Shown here piece after piece: positions 26,337 through 35,167 of a stretch of 64,000 nt of DNA. The stretch covers positions 434,001 through 498,000 of the forward strand of contig NZ_JAGGPP010000008.1 in assembly GCF_018613755.1 (NCBI RefSeq). The letters run 5' to 3'. Position 1 is the first letter of the stretch. Each line of letters begins with the position of its first letter. Source of the DNA: Arthrobacter sp. ISL-72 (GTDB taxonomy: Bacteria > Actinomycetota > Actinomycetes > Actinomycetales > Micrococcaceae). The translations under genes were made by a program, and so were the position numbers. The notes under the pieces were generated by a model that ran no database searches, was not told the DNA's origin, and was given only the letters and a program-made list of their open reading frames with translations.

Positions 26337-27252
26337 CGAGGCTCCTACCGGTGAGGCGGAGGAAGACGTCCTCCAGCGAGGACCTGCGCACAAGGGAAGT
26401 GAGCGGACGCAGTCCGCGGGCAGAGACCTGCTCCAGGGCGGCCTCGCCGTCGTGGGCGTAGATCAGCACCCTGTCCGGCAGGGTTTCCAGCCGTTCGCCG
26501 ATGCCCTCGAGTTCGGCACCGATGGTGGCATTGCGTTCCGAGCCGAAGCGCAGCTCCAGGACTTCACGGGTGGAGTACTCCCGGATCAGGCTGGCAGGTG
26601 ACCCCTCGGCCATGATCCGCCCCTTGTCCACCACGATCAGTCGGTCGCACAGCTGTTCGGCCTCGTCCATGTAGTGCGTGGTCAGGATGAGCGTGACGCC
26701 TTGTTCCTTGAGCCGGAACAGCCTGTCCCAGAGGATGTGCCGGGCCTGCGGGTCAAGGCCGGTGGTGGGCTCGTCCAGCAGCAGGATGCGGGGTTCGTTG
26801 ATCAGCGAGCGCGCAATGGTCAGCCGGCGCTTCATGCCGCCGGAGAGTGCGTCCACCTTGGACTTGGCCTTGTCCGTCAGCTGGGCGAACTCCAGCAGCT
26901 CGTCCGCCTTGGGCCGCAGGTAGCTCATGGGCAGCCCGAAGTACCGGCCGTAGACCAGCAGGTTGTCGCGGACCTTGAGCTCTTCGTCGAGGTTGTCCTG
27001 CTGCGGCACGACGCCCAGGTGGGCGCGGACCTCCGGCCCGTGGCTTTCCGGATCCAGCCCCATGATGGACAGGCTTCCGGAGGTGCGCTGAGAGACCCCG
27101 CCGATCATCTTCATGGTGGTGGACTTGCCCGCCCCGTTCGGACCCAGCAGGCCGAAAGCCTCCCCGGCGGGAACACTGAACGAAATGCCGTCCACGGCGA
27201 TCACATCGCCATAAGTCTTGGTGAGGTTTTCGGCGGTGATGACGTACTGCAT
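26329..27252 (-). CDS. ABC exporter ATP-binding protein (DrrA-like)
   Basis: Energises the two ABC-2 permeases. From ATG (MQYVITAENLTKTYG) it has 307 residues, the usual DrrA length. Walker A is GLLGPNGAGKSTT, signature LSGGMKRRLTIARSL, Walker B LLLDEPTTGLDP, switch LTTHYMDEAEQL, plus the C-terminal DrrA-type domain ending LEDVFLRLTG. GTG codons at 27309 or 27342 in the same frame would add 19-30 residues and cannot be excluded. The 198-bp gap to the SHOCT gene (27253-27450) should contain the promoter; no clear motif was found. Confidence 0.92.
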   Translation of the reverse strand: MQYVITAENLTKTYGDVIAVDGISFSVPAGEAFGLLGPNGAGKSTTMKMIGGVSQRTSGSLSIMGLDPESHGPEVRAHLGVVPQQDNLDEELKVRDNLLVYGRYFGLPMSYLRPKADELLEFAQLTDKAKSKVDALSGGMKRRLTIARSLINEPRILLLDEPTTGLDPQARHILWDRLFRLKEQGVTLILTTHYMDEAEQLCDRLIVVDKGRIMAEGSPASLIREYSTREVLELRFGSERNATIGAELEGIGERLETLPDRVLIYAHDGEAALEQVSARGLRPLTSLVRRSSLEDVFLRLTGRSLVD

Positions 27253-27450
27253 CTGTTCGCCCTGGCTCTGGGTGCTGGTTTGTTTGCTGGACAGTTCTTC
27301 ATTGGACACAAGTTCAGGCACCCACACCACGGTAGTACTCACGTTCGAACAAAGAAAGAGCCGGATCTCAAAAAATCCATTCGATTTGGTCCGGCCGGCA
27401 CCAAGCGAACGCGGAGCCGGCGCCCCTCTCAAGGGTCGCCGGGACGCGTC

Positions 27451-27705
27451 CTACTTTTCCTCTCCGCGGAGGACGTGCAGGCGCTGGCGGAACTCCGTTT
27501 CGTCGATTTCCCCGCGGGCGTAACGTTCCCTCAGCACTCCCTCACCGCCCTGCCGCGCCGCCCACCGGTGGTTGGTCCGCCACGTGCGCCGCGCGATGAA
27601 GATGAACAGGCCGATGACCAGGATCCAGAACAGCGGAAACAGCAGGAACCAGGGCGGCAAACCGCCGTCGTACCACGGTCCGACCGTGCCTATTGCTGTC
27701 AACAT
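27451..27705 (-). CDS. Small SHOCT-domain membrane protein
   Basis: An 84-residue protein with one strong membrane helix (PPWFLLFPLFWILVIGLFIF, about residues 17-36), a basic linker and a C-terminal SHOCT motif (GVLRERYARGEIDETEFRQR), a short oligomerisation element found at the end of many small membrane proteins. GGAG lies eight bases before the ATG. It lies between a drug-type exporter and a two-component system on the same strand. A stress-sensing or accessory role is possible but not shown. Confidence 0.85.
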   Translation of the reverse strand: MLTAIGTVGPWYDGGLPPWFLLFPLFWILVIGLFIFIARRTWRTNHRWAARQGGEGVLRERYARGEIDETEFRQRLHVLRGEEK

Positions 27706-27838
27706 GTCAGCTCCAAACTCTCAACGAGCCGTCCTTCGGCTCTGCTTCAAGTCTGGTTTCCGGTCCGATTGGCGTCGTCCGACGGCGGGAGGCACTTGCG
27801 CCGTCACCCCTACTCCCCGGGGAGGCAGGCAGGCGGGG

Positions 27839-28504
27839 TCAGCTGCTCCAGCCGGGACGCACCAGGCCGGATTCATACGCCAGCACTACCAGCTGGGCGC
27901 GGTCACGGACCTGCAGCTTGGCCATGATCCGCGAAACGTGGGTCTTGGCCGTCAGCGGAGTGATGAAAAGGCGACCGGCGATCTCGGCGTTGTTCAGTCC
28001 CTCCCCCACCAGCCGGAGCACTTCCTTCTCACGGTCGGTGACCGCGCCGAGGGACTTCGGCTGGCCGGCGGCACGGGACTGCACGGCCAGCTGCGCCATG
28101 ATCCGGCGGGTCACCGACGGCGACAGGAGGGCGTCGCCGTCGTGCACCACGCGCACCGCGCGGAGCAGTTCCTCCGGTTCGGTGTCCTTGACCAGGAAAC
28201 CGGCGGCGCCCGCGCGCACGGCCTCGGCGATGTACTCGTCCAGTTCGAAGGTGGTGAGGATGATGACCCTGGTTCCGGGCAGGGAAGGATCGGCCAGGAT
28301 CAGCCGCGTGGCTTCCAGTCCGTTGCCCTGCGGCATGCGGATGTCCATCAGGACGACGTCGGGCTTTTCCCGTGCCGCGAGCCGGACTGCGTCGGACCCG
28401 GTGCCGCATTCGGCCACGACTTCCATGTCCGGTTCGGCGTCCAGGAGTGCGCGGAATCCGGCGCGGATGAGCGTCTGGTCATCGGCGATCAGGATGCGGA
28501 TCAC
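27839..28504 (-). CDS. NarL/FixJ family response regulator
   Basis: DNA-binding output of the two-component system, 221 residues from GTG (VIRILIADDQTL). The receiver domain has the acidic pair in IADDQ, the phosphorylated Asp in KPDVVLMDIRMPQG and the conserved Lys in GFLVKDTEPEE. The LuxR-type helix-turn-helix is NNAEIAGRLFITPLTAKTHV. The GTG overlaps the kinase stop (GTGA) with GGAGGGGGAG upstream. Its likely targets are neighbouring genes, including the SHOCT protein and the exporter, but no binding site could be identified. The 133-bp gap downstream holds no gene. Confidence 0.94.
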   Translation of the reverse strand: MIRILIADDQTLIRAGFRALLDAEPDMEVVAECGTGSDAVRLAAREKPDVVLMDIRMPQGNGLEATRLILADPSLPGTRVIILTTFELDEYIAEAVRAGAAGFLVKDTEPEELLRAVRVVHDGDALLSPSVTRRIMAQLAVQSRAAGQPKSLGAVTDREKEVLRLVGEGLNNAEIAGRLFITPLTAKTHVSRIMAKLQVRDRAQLVVLAYESGLVRPGWSS

Positions 28505-29652
28505 GGCTGCTCCCCCTCCGCAGTGCCGTCCAGCGGCAGGACCGCCTGGACCCGCCACCCCGGGTCCAGGGGCAGGTACCGGACCGTGCCGCCCAGCGCC
28601 GCTGCCCGTTCACGCATCCCGGTAAGGCCGTTGCCCTCCGGCGCGCCGGCGGCGCCGCGGCCGTCGTCGTCGACCGTAACGGTCAGGCGGCCGGCGTCCG
28701 GGCCGTCTTCCGGAATGTCAAGCACGACGGCGGCCCGGCTGGCACCGGCGTGCCTGACCACGTTGGTGAGCGCCTCCTGGACGATCCGGTAGGCAGCCTC
28801 CTGCACGGCTGCGCCAGGCTGCCGGGAGGATTTCGGCAGCCTGACATCCAGCCCCACGTCCAGGCCGGTCCGGCGCGCGTTCTCGGCCAGCCCGGGAAGT
28901 TTCCGCAGTCCCGGCCCTTCGGCCGGACGCAGCGGGACGTCGTCCCGGAGGACACCCAGCAACTGGCGGACCTCGTCCAGGGACTCCTTGCTTGCCGCCT
29001 TGATGGCTTCGAGGGCAGGGCGGAATTGCTCCGGATCCCGGTTCCCCAGATGCAGTGCCACGGACGCCCGGACGTTGATCATGGACAAGGAGTGCGCCAC
29101 GACGTCGTGAATGTCACGGGCCAGGGCGAGGCGGTATTCGTCCCGCGCGGCCTGCTCCCGGGACTCCTGCTGGCGGCGCCTTTCGGCCGCCCGTTCACGG
29201 CGAAGCCTGGCGCCCTCCCCCAGCAGCACCAGGATCACCAGCCACGACGTTCCCGCCACGGCACGGATCAGTGCACCCTCGTCGCCGGTGGCCACGAAGT
29301 AGCCCACCAGGGCAGCGGCGCAGGCCGCCACCACTGTCCACGTTTGCCAGCGCCGGCCGGCGGCGGCCGAGAAGATGATGGCAAGTGCGAGGGACAGCGG
29401 AACGGGGCCCCAGGGGTAGTCGGAGGCCAGGTATAGGAGGGTTGCGGCGGCAGCGATCGGCAGCATGATCCCGGGGGCCCTTCGCCGCAGGGACAACGCC
29501 GCCGGACCGGCCAGGAGCAGCGCAAAGGCCAGCGCGTCCAAGGGCGGGTGGTCCGGCTGCCGCGCGGAGGCAAACAGCGTGCCAACCACCTGGACCACCG
29601 CCACCGCCGCCACCACGAAGGCGGTGGGAGGACCTTGGAATCGGCGCGGCAT
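28501..29652 (-). CDS. Sensor histidine kinase (HisKA_3 type)
   Basis: Membrane sensor, 383 residues: four to five hydrophobic segments in the first 140 residues with almost no extracellular loop (an intramembrane-sensing layout), a charged coiled stretch rich in Arg/Glu, the phospho-acceptor motif RDIHDVVAHSLSMINV, and an HATPase domain with VQEALTNVVRHAGAS, VTVDDDGRG and NGLTGMRERA. The ATG has TAGGCT six bases upstream and no ribosome-binding site, so it is probably leaderless. It pairs with the overlapping regulator gene. Confidence 0.93.
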   Translation of the reverse strand: MPRRFQGPPTAFVVAAVAVVQVVGTLFASARQPDHPPLDALAFALLLAGPAALSLRRRAPGIMLPIAAAATLLYLASDYPWGPVPLSLALAIIFSAAAGRRWQTWTVVAACAAALVGYFVATGDEGALIRAVAGTSWLVILVLLGEGARLRRERAAERRRQQESREQAARDEYRLALARDIHDVVAHSLSMINVRASVALHLGNRDPEQFRPALEAIKAASKESLDEVRQLLGVLRDDVPLRPAEGPGLRKLPGLAENARRTGLDVGLDVRLPKSSRQPGAAVQEAAYRIVQEALTNVVRHAGASRAAVVLDIPEDGPDAGRLTVTVDDDGRGAAGAPEGNGLTGMRERAAALGGTVRYLPLDPGWRVQAVLPLDGTAEGEQP

Positions 29653-29698
29653 ACTCCGAGCCTAGCCGTGGAGCCGCCCCGCGTCGTCGGCTTAACGG

Positions 29699-29736
29699 CG
29701 TAGGGCGCCTACTCCTTCCGGAGTAGGCGCCCTACG
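29699..29736. terminator. Perfect 17-bp hairpin downstream of folD
   Basis: CGTAGGGCGCCTACTCC pairs perfectly with its complement across a TTCC loop, beginning 18 bases after the folD stop and 46 bases before the kinase start. There is no U tract on either strand. It probably insulates the folate operon from the kinase gene. Confidence 0.6.
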
Positions 29737-29754
29737 GCGATCGGGTCCGCGAAA

Positions 29755-30666
29755 TCAGGCCCTGCCGGCGCGGCTTTCCGACGCCAGTTGGCGTTCCGCG
29801 GCTTCCACCACATTGGTCATGAGCAGCGCCACGGTCATGGGACCGACGCCGCCTGGGTTCGGCGAAATCCAGCCGGCCACCTCGGCAGCGGCGGGATCGA
29901 TGTCGCCGTGGACCCTGCTTTTGCCCGTCTCGGGGTCGGTTTCACGGGTGACACCGACGTCGATCACTGCCGCGCCCGGCTTGACGTCTGCAGCCTTGAC
30001 GATGTGCTTGGCACCCGCCGCGCCCACAATGACGTCCGCCTGCCGCAGCAGCTCCGAGAGGTTCTCGGTTCCGGTATGCGTCAGAGTCACCGTGGCGTTC
30101 ACGGCCCGCCGGGTGAGCAGCAGGCCGATCGAGCGGCCGATCGTGACGCCGCGGCCGACCACCACGACGTGCTTGCCAGAGAGGCTGTAGCCGTTGCGCT
30201 CCAGGAGTTCGATGACGCCGCGGGGCGTGCACGGCAGCGGCGAGGTGATCTCGTCGTTGACGTTGAGCACCAGCCGGCCAAGGTTGGTCGGGTGCAGGCC
30301 GTCTGCATCCTTGGCGGGGTCGATCCGCTCGAGGATGGCGTGCGTGTCCAGATGCTTGGGCAGCGGCAGCTGCACGATGTACCCGTGGCAGGCGGGGTCC
30401 GCATTGAGATCGTCAATGAGGGCCTCGACCTGGGCCTGGGTGGCGTCCGCCGGGAGCTCCCGTTGGATCGAGTTCATCCCGATCTCCACGGACTGCTTGT
30501 GCTTCATGGACACGTACAGCTGCGAGGCGGGGTCCGCGCCCACGAGCACGGTGGCAATGCCCGGAGTGACGCCGCGGGCCTTCAGCGCCGCGACACGCTC
30601 GACCAGCTCGGACTTGATGGCGGCAGAGGCTGCCTTGCCGTCAAGGATCTTCGCGGTCTGCGCCAT
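29755..30666 (-). CDS. folD: Methylenetetrahydrofolate dehydrogenase/cyclohydrolase
   Basis: Bifunctional enzyme converting 5,10-methylene-THF to 10-formyl-THF with NADP. From ATG ([10 protein letters not shown]) it has 303 residues. Motifs: the active-site [18 protein letters not shown], the signature [14 protein letters not shown] and nucleotide-binding [14 protein letters not shown], then [14 protein letters not shown]. The family glycine-rich motif usually reads GRSxxVGxP; here it is GRGVTIGRS, seen in part of the actinobacterial branch. GTG codons at 30678 and 30681 are alternative starts. It follows glyA by eight bases, so both respond to the upstream ZTP riboswitch. Confidence 0.94.
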   Translation of the reverse strand: MAQTAKILDGKAASAAIKSELVERVAALKARGVTPGIATVLVGADPASQLYVSMKHKQSVEIGMNSIQRELPADATQAQVEALIDDLNADPACHGYIVQLPLPKHLDTHAILERIDPAKDADGLHPTNLGRLVLNVNDEITSPLPCTPRGVIELLERNGYSLSGKHVVVVGRGVTIGRSIGLLLTRRAVNATVTLTHTGTENLSELLRQADVIVGAAGAKHIVKAADVKPGAAVIDVGVTRETDPETGKSRVHGDIDPAAAEVAGWISPNPGGVGPMTVALLMTNVVEAAERQLASESRAGRA

Positions 30667-30674
30667 AGACGGGT

Positions 30675-31982
30675 TCACCACTGCTCGTGCTGCGGGTACA
30701 GCGGGAAGTCGGCGGCGAGCTTGTCCACGCGGGCCTGCAGGGCCTCCACATCCGTCGCGGAGCCGGCCTTCAGGGCGGTGGCGATGATGTCCGCGACCTC
30801 GGTGAATTCCGAGGCGCCGAAGCCGCGGGTGGCCAGGGCAGGGGTACCGATGCGCAGTCCGGAGGTGACCATCGGCGGGCGGGGGTCGAACGGCACGGCG
30901 TTGCGGTTCACGGTGATGCCCACGGAGTGCAGGAGGTCCTCGGCCTGCTGGCCGTCCAGCTGGGAGTTGCGCAGGTCCACCAGGACCAGGTGCACGTCGG
31001 TGCCGCCGGTGAGGACCGAGACGCCGGCTTCAGCGACGTCGGCCTGGTTCAGGCGGTCCGCGATGATCTTGGCGCCTTCGAGGACGCGCTCCTGGCGCTC
31101 CTTGAATTCCTCGCTGCCGGCGATCTTGAAGGCCACGGCCTTGGCTGCGATGACGTGCATCAGCGGGCCGCCCTGCTGGCCCGGGAAGACGTTGGAGTTG
31201 AGCTTCTTGGCCCACTCCTGCTTGGCCAGGATCACACCGGAGCGAGGACCGGCGAGGGTCTTGTGCACGGTGGAGGTGACGACGTCGGAGTGCGGCACCG
31301 GGCTCGGGTGCAGGCCTGCGGCCACGAGGCCGGCGAAGTGCGCCATGTCGGTCCAGAGGAGGGCGCCGACTTCGTCAGCGATGGAGCGGAAGGCCGCGAA
31401 GTCGAGGTGGCGCGGGTAGGCGGACCAGCCGGCGATGATCACCTGGGGCTTCTCGGCGATGGCCTGCTCGCGGAGCTTGTCCATGTCCACGCGGAAGTTG
31501 TCCTGCTCCACCTGGTAGGCAGCCACCTTGTAGAGCTTGCCGGAGAAGTTGAGCTTCATGCCGTGGGTCAGGTGGCCGCCGTGGGCCAGGGACAGGCCCA
31601 GGATTTTGTCGCCGGGCGTGATCATGGCGGACAGCGCTGCGGCGTTGGCCTGGGCACCTGAGTGCGGCTGGACGTTGGCGTACTCGGCGCCGAACAGTTC
31701 CTTGACGCGGTCAATGGCCAACTGCTCGGCGATGTCGACGTATTCGCAGCCGCCGTAGTAGCGGCGGCCCGGGTAACCCTCGGCGTACTTGTTGGTCAGG
31801 ACGGAGCCCTGGGCTTCCATGACAGCGCGCGGGGCGAAGTTTTCGGAGGCGATCATTTCCAGGGTGCCGCGCTGGCGGCCAAGCTCCTGGTCCAGTACGG
31901 CGGCGATCTCGGGGTCGAGCTCAGCCAGCGGCAGGTTACTGACGGTGGAGGAAGTGCTGACGGAAGTCGGTGAAGTAGTCAC
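30675..31982 (-). CDS. glyA: Serine hydroxymethyltransferase
   Basis: PLP enzyme converting serine and THF to glycine and 5,10-methylene-THF, the substrate of FolD encoded next. The 435-residue protein shows [36 protein letters not shown], and [13 protein letters not shown] with the PLP-binding lysine. The GTG start is preceded by AGGAG. The first 18 residues are Ser/Thr-rich and outside the family core. It has a leader of roughly 225 bases containing a ZTP-type riboswitch. Confidence 0.97.
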   Translation of the reverse strand: MTTSPTSVSTSSTVSNLPLAELDPEIAAVLDQELGRQRGTLEMIASENFAPRAVMEAQGSVLTNKYAEGYPGRRYYGGCEYVDIAEQLAIDRVKELFGAEYANVQPHSGAQANAAALSAMITPGDKILGLSLAHGGHLTHGMKLNFSGKLYKVAAYQVEQDNFRVDMDKLREQAIAEKPQVIIAGWSAYPRHLDFAAFRSIADEVGALLWTDMAHFAGLVAAGLHPSPVPHSDVVTSTVHKTLAGPRSGVILAKQEWAKKLNSNVFPGQQGGPLMHVIAAKAVAFKIAGSEEFKERQERVLEGAKIIADRLNQADVAEAGVSVLTGGTDVHLVLVDLRNSQLDGQQAEDLLHSVGITVNRNAVPFDPRPPMVTSGLRIGTPALATRGFGASEFTEVADIIATALKAGSATDVEALQARVDKLAADFPLYPQHEQW

Positions 31983-32095
31983 GAAGAACTCCTGGCTAGG
32001 ATGGGCGCTGCTAAGGTCAGGCTACCGGCTGTGACGCTGCTCCGCCCCTTGGTTACAGGCAGGCCCGTGGTTGCGGGCAGGACAGCGCGGTGGGT

Positions 32096-32115
32096 CGGCA
32101 GTTGTTAAACTGCCG
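32096..32115 (-). terminator. Hairpin in the glyA leader, possible riboswitch expression platform
   Basis: CGGCAGTT and AACTGCCG form a perfect 8-bp stem with a 4-base loop, 21 bases downstream of the ZTP aptamer on the minus strand. A GGGTC upstream (about 32136-32132) could pair with GACCC just after it, extending or competing with this stem. No U tract follows, so control could be Rho-dependent or by another mechanism. Confidence 0.45.
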
Positions 32116-32136
32116 GCCGGCAAAACATGACCCTCG

Positions 32137-32210
32137 GCCCAGGCGTACGATCCGTGGTCTTCGTCAGTGCCGCTCCCTGATGGTTAGCCATCCAACGCCA
32201 GTTGCGACCG
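32137..32210 (-). ncRNA. ZTP/ZMP (pfl) riboswitch aptamer upstream of glyA
   Basis: The minus strand carries the pfl-motif layout: GGTCGCAACTGGCG, a P2 hairpin GATGG-CTAA-CCATC, then AGGGAGCGGC, and after a variable stretch CGCCTGGGC. GUCG near the start pairs with CGGC after GGGAG, and the GGCG of the first domain can form the family pseudoknot with the CGCC of the second. ZTP riboswitches sense the purine intermediates ZMP/ZTP that build up when 10-formyl-THF is short, and turn on one-carbon genes; glyA and folD are classical targets. An extended -10 (TGATACTCT, 32222-32214) puts the transcription start right at the aptamer. Confidence 0.88.
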
Positions 32211-32213
32211 GTT

Positions 32214-32222
32214 AAGAGTATC
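32214..32222 (-). promoter_or_regulatory. Extended -10 promoter of the glyA leader
   Basis: TGATACTCT on the minus strand is a TGn-extended -10. Its expected start, about 32208, coincides with the 5' end of the ZTP aptamer. No clear -35 is seen, as is common for extended -10 promoters. Confidence 0.55.
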
Positions 32223-32257
32223 AAAGCACGGGCCACGGCGCGGGTAGGCTGGTGTGC

Positions 32258-33130
32258 GTGACTGAAGACCAGCAAAACCGCCAGCAGAACGCAGGCTACG
32301 TACTGACCCTTTCCTGCCCGGACCGGCCCGGCATCGTGCACGCCGTCGCGGGAGCACTGCTCGTGGCCGGCTGCAACATTACCGACTCCCAGCAATACGG
32401 CAGCGAAGCCACGGGAACGTTCTTCATGCGCGTTGAAGTAACCACGGGCGCGTCCCGGGCCGACGTCCACAGTGCGCTGGAGCCGGTGACCGCGGCCTTC
32501 GGCATGCAGTGGAGCCTGAATCCCGCCGGCCGGAAGGTCCGCACCCTGCTGATGGCCAGCAAATCCGCCCACTGCCTCAACGACCTGCTGTTCCTGCAGC
32601 GCTCCGGCACCCTGCCCATCGAGATCCCGGCCATTGTCTCCAACCACCAGGACCTGGCCGGACTCGCGGAGTTCTACGGCATCCCCTTCCACTACATCCC
32701 CGTCACTGCGGACACCAAGGTCCGGGCCGAGGACCAGCTGCGGAAGATCATTGCCGAGGAGGACATCGAGCTGACCGTCCTGGCCCGCTACATGCAGATT
32801 CTGTCCAACGAGCTGTGCACCGAGCTCACCGGCAAGGCCATCAATATCCACCACTCCTTCCTGCCGTCCTTCAAGGGTGCGAAGCCGTACCACCAGGCCC
32901 ATGCCCGCGGCGTGAAGCTGATCGGTGCCACCGCACACTACGTCACGGCCGCCCTGGACGAGGGGCCGATCATCGAGCAGGAAGTCATCCGCGTGGACCA
33001 CCGGCGCACCGCCGAGCAGTTTGTGCAGATGGGCCGCGACGTGGAAGGCCGCACCCTGGCCCAGGCCGTCCAGTGGCACGCCGAGCACCGGGTGCTGCTG
33101 GATGGAAACCGCACGGTCGTCTTCAACTAG
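32258..33130 (+). CDS. purU: Formyltetrahydrofolate deformylase
   Basis: Hydrolyses 10-formyl-THF to THF and formate, balancing the one-carbon pool. The GTG at 32258 gives 290 residues: an N-terminal ACT domain (YVLTLSCPDRPGIVHAVAGA, GCNITDSQQYG) and a formyltransferase domain with ILSNELC, INIHHSFLPSFKGAKPYHQA (catalytic His) and GATAHYVTAALDEGPIIEQ (catalytic Asp). TAGGCT lies seven bases before this GTG with no Shine-Dalgarno, suggesting leaderless expression; an earlier GTG at 32252 is less likely. It is divergent from glyA, so enzymes filling and draining the same pool share one control region. Confidence 0.95.
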   Translation: MTEDQQNRQQNAGYVLTLSCPDRPGIVHAVAGALLVAGCNITDSQQYGSEATGTFFMRVEVTTGASRADVHSALEPVTAAFGMQWSLNPAGRKVRTLLMASKSAHCLNDLLFLQRSGTLPIEIPAIVSNHQDLAGLAEFYGIPFHYIPVTADTKVRAEDQLRKIIAEEDIELTVLARYMQILSNELCTELTGKAINIHHSFLPSFKGAKPYHQAHARGVKLIGATAHYVTAALDEGPIIEQEVIRVDHRRTAEQFVQMGRDVEGRTLAQAVQWHAEHRVLLDGNRTVVFN

Positions 33131-33157
33131 GGGCCTGATGGCTTCGCAGGTGCCGCA

Positions 33158-33829
33158 ATGAATTCGCTGGAGGAGCACAGTGGCGAAGACAGACTGGCCG
33201 CGTTCTACAACCAGCGCGCTGTCCTTCATCCCGTGCATCCGCTGACCCACCAGCGTGTGGAGCAGCGGGAGAAGTTCATTGCCCGGTTGAAGGCGGAGGG
33301 CCGGCATGCGGTGCTCGAGATCGGCTCAGGCCCGGGTCTCGACGGGCTGAAGTTCGTCCAGGCCGGCATCCATTACACGGGCGTTGACCTGTCCGAAGAG
33401 CAGGTTCGGATTGCAACGGCCAAGGGGCTCAACGTCTCGGTGGCAAGCGCCCGCAGCCTGCCCTTCGCCGACGGGGCCTTCCCGGCGGTGTGGACCATGA
33501 GCACTCTGCTGCACATCCCCAACAGCGACATTGACGACGTCGTACGCGAACTCGCGCGGGTCGCCGCGCCGGGCGCGCCGATCGCCGTCGGACTTTGGTC
33601 CGGGGACGACGAAGAGGTGCTCAACCCCGAAGACGTGATCCAGCCGCAGCGCTTTTTCAGCCGGCGCAGCGATGCTGCGCTCCGGCGGATCTTCGGCAGG
33701 CACGGGGAGATCGATGAATTCATCACGTGGCCGGAGGGCACCGGCGCGGAATCCGGGCCGGGCGCCGGCCGCTGGACCCAGCACTACCAGTTCCTGGTCC
33801 TCCGCACTCCCAGAGCCCAGCACACCTAG
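33158..33829 (+). CDS. Class I SAM-dependent methyltransferase
   Basis: A 223-residue protein with a methyltransferase-11 type fold: motif I VLEIGSGPGLDGLKF, acidic motif II YTGVDLSEEQV, ARSLPFADGAFPAVWTM (motif III region) and a C-terminal sheet ending HYQFLVLRT. The methyl acceptor is unknown; the family includes metabolite and quinone methyltransferases. It lies 27 bases after purU and may be co-transcribed. The downstream gene is convergent, 20 bases away, with no obvious terminator between. Confidence 0.85.
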   Translation: MNSLEEHSGEDRLAAFYNQRAVLHPVHPLTHQRVEQREKFIARLKAEGRHAVLEIGSGPGLDGLKFVQAGIHYTGVDLSEEQVRIATAKGLNVSVASARSLPFADGAFPAVWTMSTLLHIPNSDIDDVVRELARVAAPGAPIAVGLWSGDDEEVLNPEDVIQPQRFFSRRSDAALRRIFGRHGEIDEFITWPEGTGAESGPGAGRWTQHYQFLVLRTPRAQHT

Positions 33830-33849
33830 GTTGGGGAAGATAGGTGCGG

Positions 33850-34422
33850 CTAGCTGCCCCTGCGGTCCCTTGCCATGTAGCCGCCCAGGAAGCCTCCGGC
33901 GACCAGCAGGACCGCCCCCACCCGCGCCAGCCGGACGCCCAGCTTGTGGCGGTCCCGGAGCCGTGCTGCCAGCGATGCCGCGAAGATCAGCACGGACACG
34001 GCGTTCAACCCGGCATGGACGATGCCCACCCGCTTCGTGGGATGGGCGGCCAACGCCCATTCGGCCCACCCTGTCAGTGCGGTGGGCGCGGCGGATATAA
34101 CACCAAGACCCACCAGCCGGGTGGCCGCCCGCTGCGTCCCTGGATCCGCAAACAGGTCGAGGTACACGGCCATGAACCACGCGCCGAAGGGCACATCGGT
34201 GAGGATGATGTGCAGCGGTATGCCGGTTGCATCACCGTGCAGGATACGTCGGAGGCGACCGTTTTCGACCAGGCGGCGGGCCCGCGGTTCAGCGACGCGG
34301 ACCGCCGCATCCAGGGCTTCCAGCCGCTCGAGGCGGTGCATCTGCCGGCGGAACACGCTGGACCCGCCCCCGGTGTCCTTGCGTAGGTTGAGGCCGGGCA
34401 GTGCCAATGAACGCAGTCCCAT
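33850..34422 (-). CDS. DUF2231 family membrane protein
   Basis: A 190-residue membrane protein of unknown function. A basic cytoplasmic N-terminus of about 65 residues is followed by GIPLHIILTDVPFGAWFMA, which matches the DUF2231 opening (G.PLH..LTD.P.G), and four membrane helices with several histidines (LH, AAHPTKR, GIVHAGLN), then a basic C-terminus. The ATG has TAGCAT six bases upstream and no ribosome-binding site, so it is probably leaderless. Confidence 0.78.
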   Translation of the reverse strand: MGLRSLALPGLNLRKDTGGGSSVFRRQMHRLERLEALDAAVRVAEPRARRLVENGRLRRILHGDATGIPLHIILTDVPFGAWFMAVYLDLFADPGTQRAATRLVGLGVISAAPTALTGWAEWALAAHPTKRVGIVHAGLNAVSVLIFAASLAARLRDRHKLGVRLARVGAVLLVAGGFLGGYMARDRRGS

Positions 34423-34553
34423 GGGCCCATGCTAGTGAGCCCGGGCAGCGGCGTCACTAGGCACAAAGTCCGTTTCCAGGGCCGGAGGCCGTGGAACCCG
34501 ATCCCGGAGCCCGTTTCCAGGGCATGCGGCCGGCTGTGTCCTAGGCTGGGCTC

Positions 34554-35081
34554 ATGGCTCCTCTCTATCCTTTTGCCGGCACCAGCCCGGACGTCCACCC
34601 TTCAGTCTTCGTCGCCCCCAGCGCGTCCGTGATCGGTAACGCCACCCTTGCCGAGGACGCCAGCGCGTTCTACGGCGTCTCGGTCCGCGCCGACACCGCC
34701 GCCATCACTGTCGGCATCGGCAGCAACCTGCAGGACAACGTGGTGCTGCACGCGGACCCCGGCTTCCCCTGCAGCGTCGGGGCGCGCGTCAGTGTGGGGC
34801 ACAGCGCCGTCGTCCACGGCTGCACGGTGGAGGACGACTGCCTGATCGGCATGAGCGCGACCATCCTGAACGGTGCCGTGATCGGCGCCGGCTCGCTGGT
34901 GGCGGCCGGCGCCGTGGTGCTCGAAGGCACCGTCATTCCGCCCCGTTCCCTGGTGGCGGGCGTCCCGGCGAAAGTGCGCCGTGAACTCACCGATGAAGAG
35001 TTCGACGGCGTGAAGCGCAACGCTGCGCACTACCGCGAGCTGGCGCAGGCGCACCGGGAGATGCACGGCAGTCCAGGCTGA
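34554..35081 (+). CDS. Gamma carbonic anhydrase family protein
   Basis: A 175-residue left-handed beta-helix protein of the gamma carbonic anhydrase/YrdA type. Hexapeptide repeats run through the middle (SVIGNATLAEDASAFYGVSV, then GIGSNLQDNVVLH). The metal ligands appear to be the histidines in NVVLHADPG, VGHSAVVHGC and related positions, and RADTAAITVG carries the usual Arg-Asp. Catalytic activity is not certain, as many members lack it. TAGGCT lies six bases before the ATG without a ribosome-binding site. A bidirectional hairpin follows. Confidence 0.88.
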   Translation: MAPLYPFAGTSPDVHPSVFVAPSASVIGNATLAEDASAFYGVSVRADTAAITVGIGSNLQDNVVLHADPGFPCSVGARVSVGHSAVVHGCTVEDDCLIGMSATILNGAVIGAGSLVAAGAVVLEGTVIPPRSLVAGVPAKVRRELTDEEFDGVKRNAAHYRELAQAHREMHGSPG

Positions 35082-35110
35082 GGACCCGCGTTCGGCGCCA
35101 AGACGCCGTA

Positions 35111-35153
35111 ACGGTCCTGGGACACCTGAATACCGGTGTCCCAGGACCGTTTG
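35111..35153. terminator. Bidirectional terminator hairpin
   Basis: A perfect 16-bp stem (ACGGTCCTGGGACACC and its complement) with an 8-base loop sits between two convergent genes. TTT follows on the plus strand. It can serve both the carbonic anhydrase and the amine oxidase transcripts. Confidence 0.75.
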
Positions 35154-35167
35154 TGCGTCGCACGACC

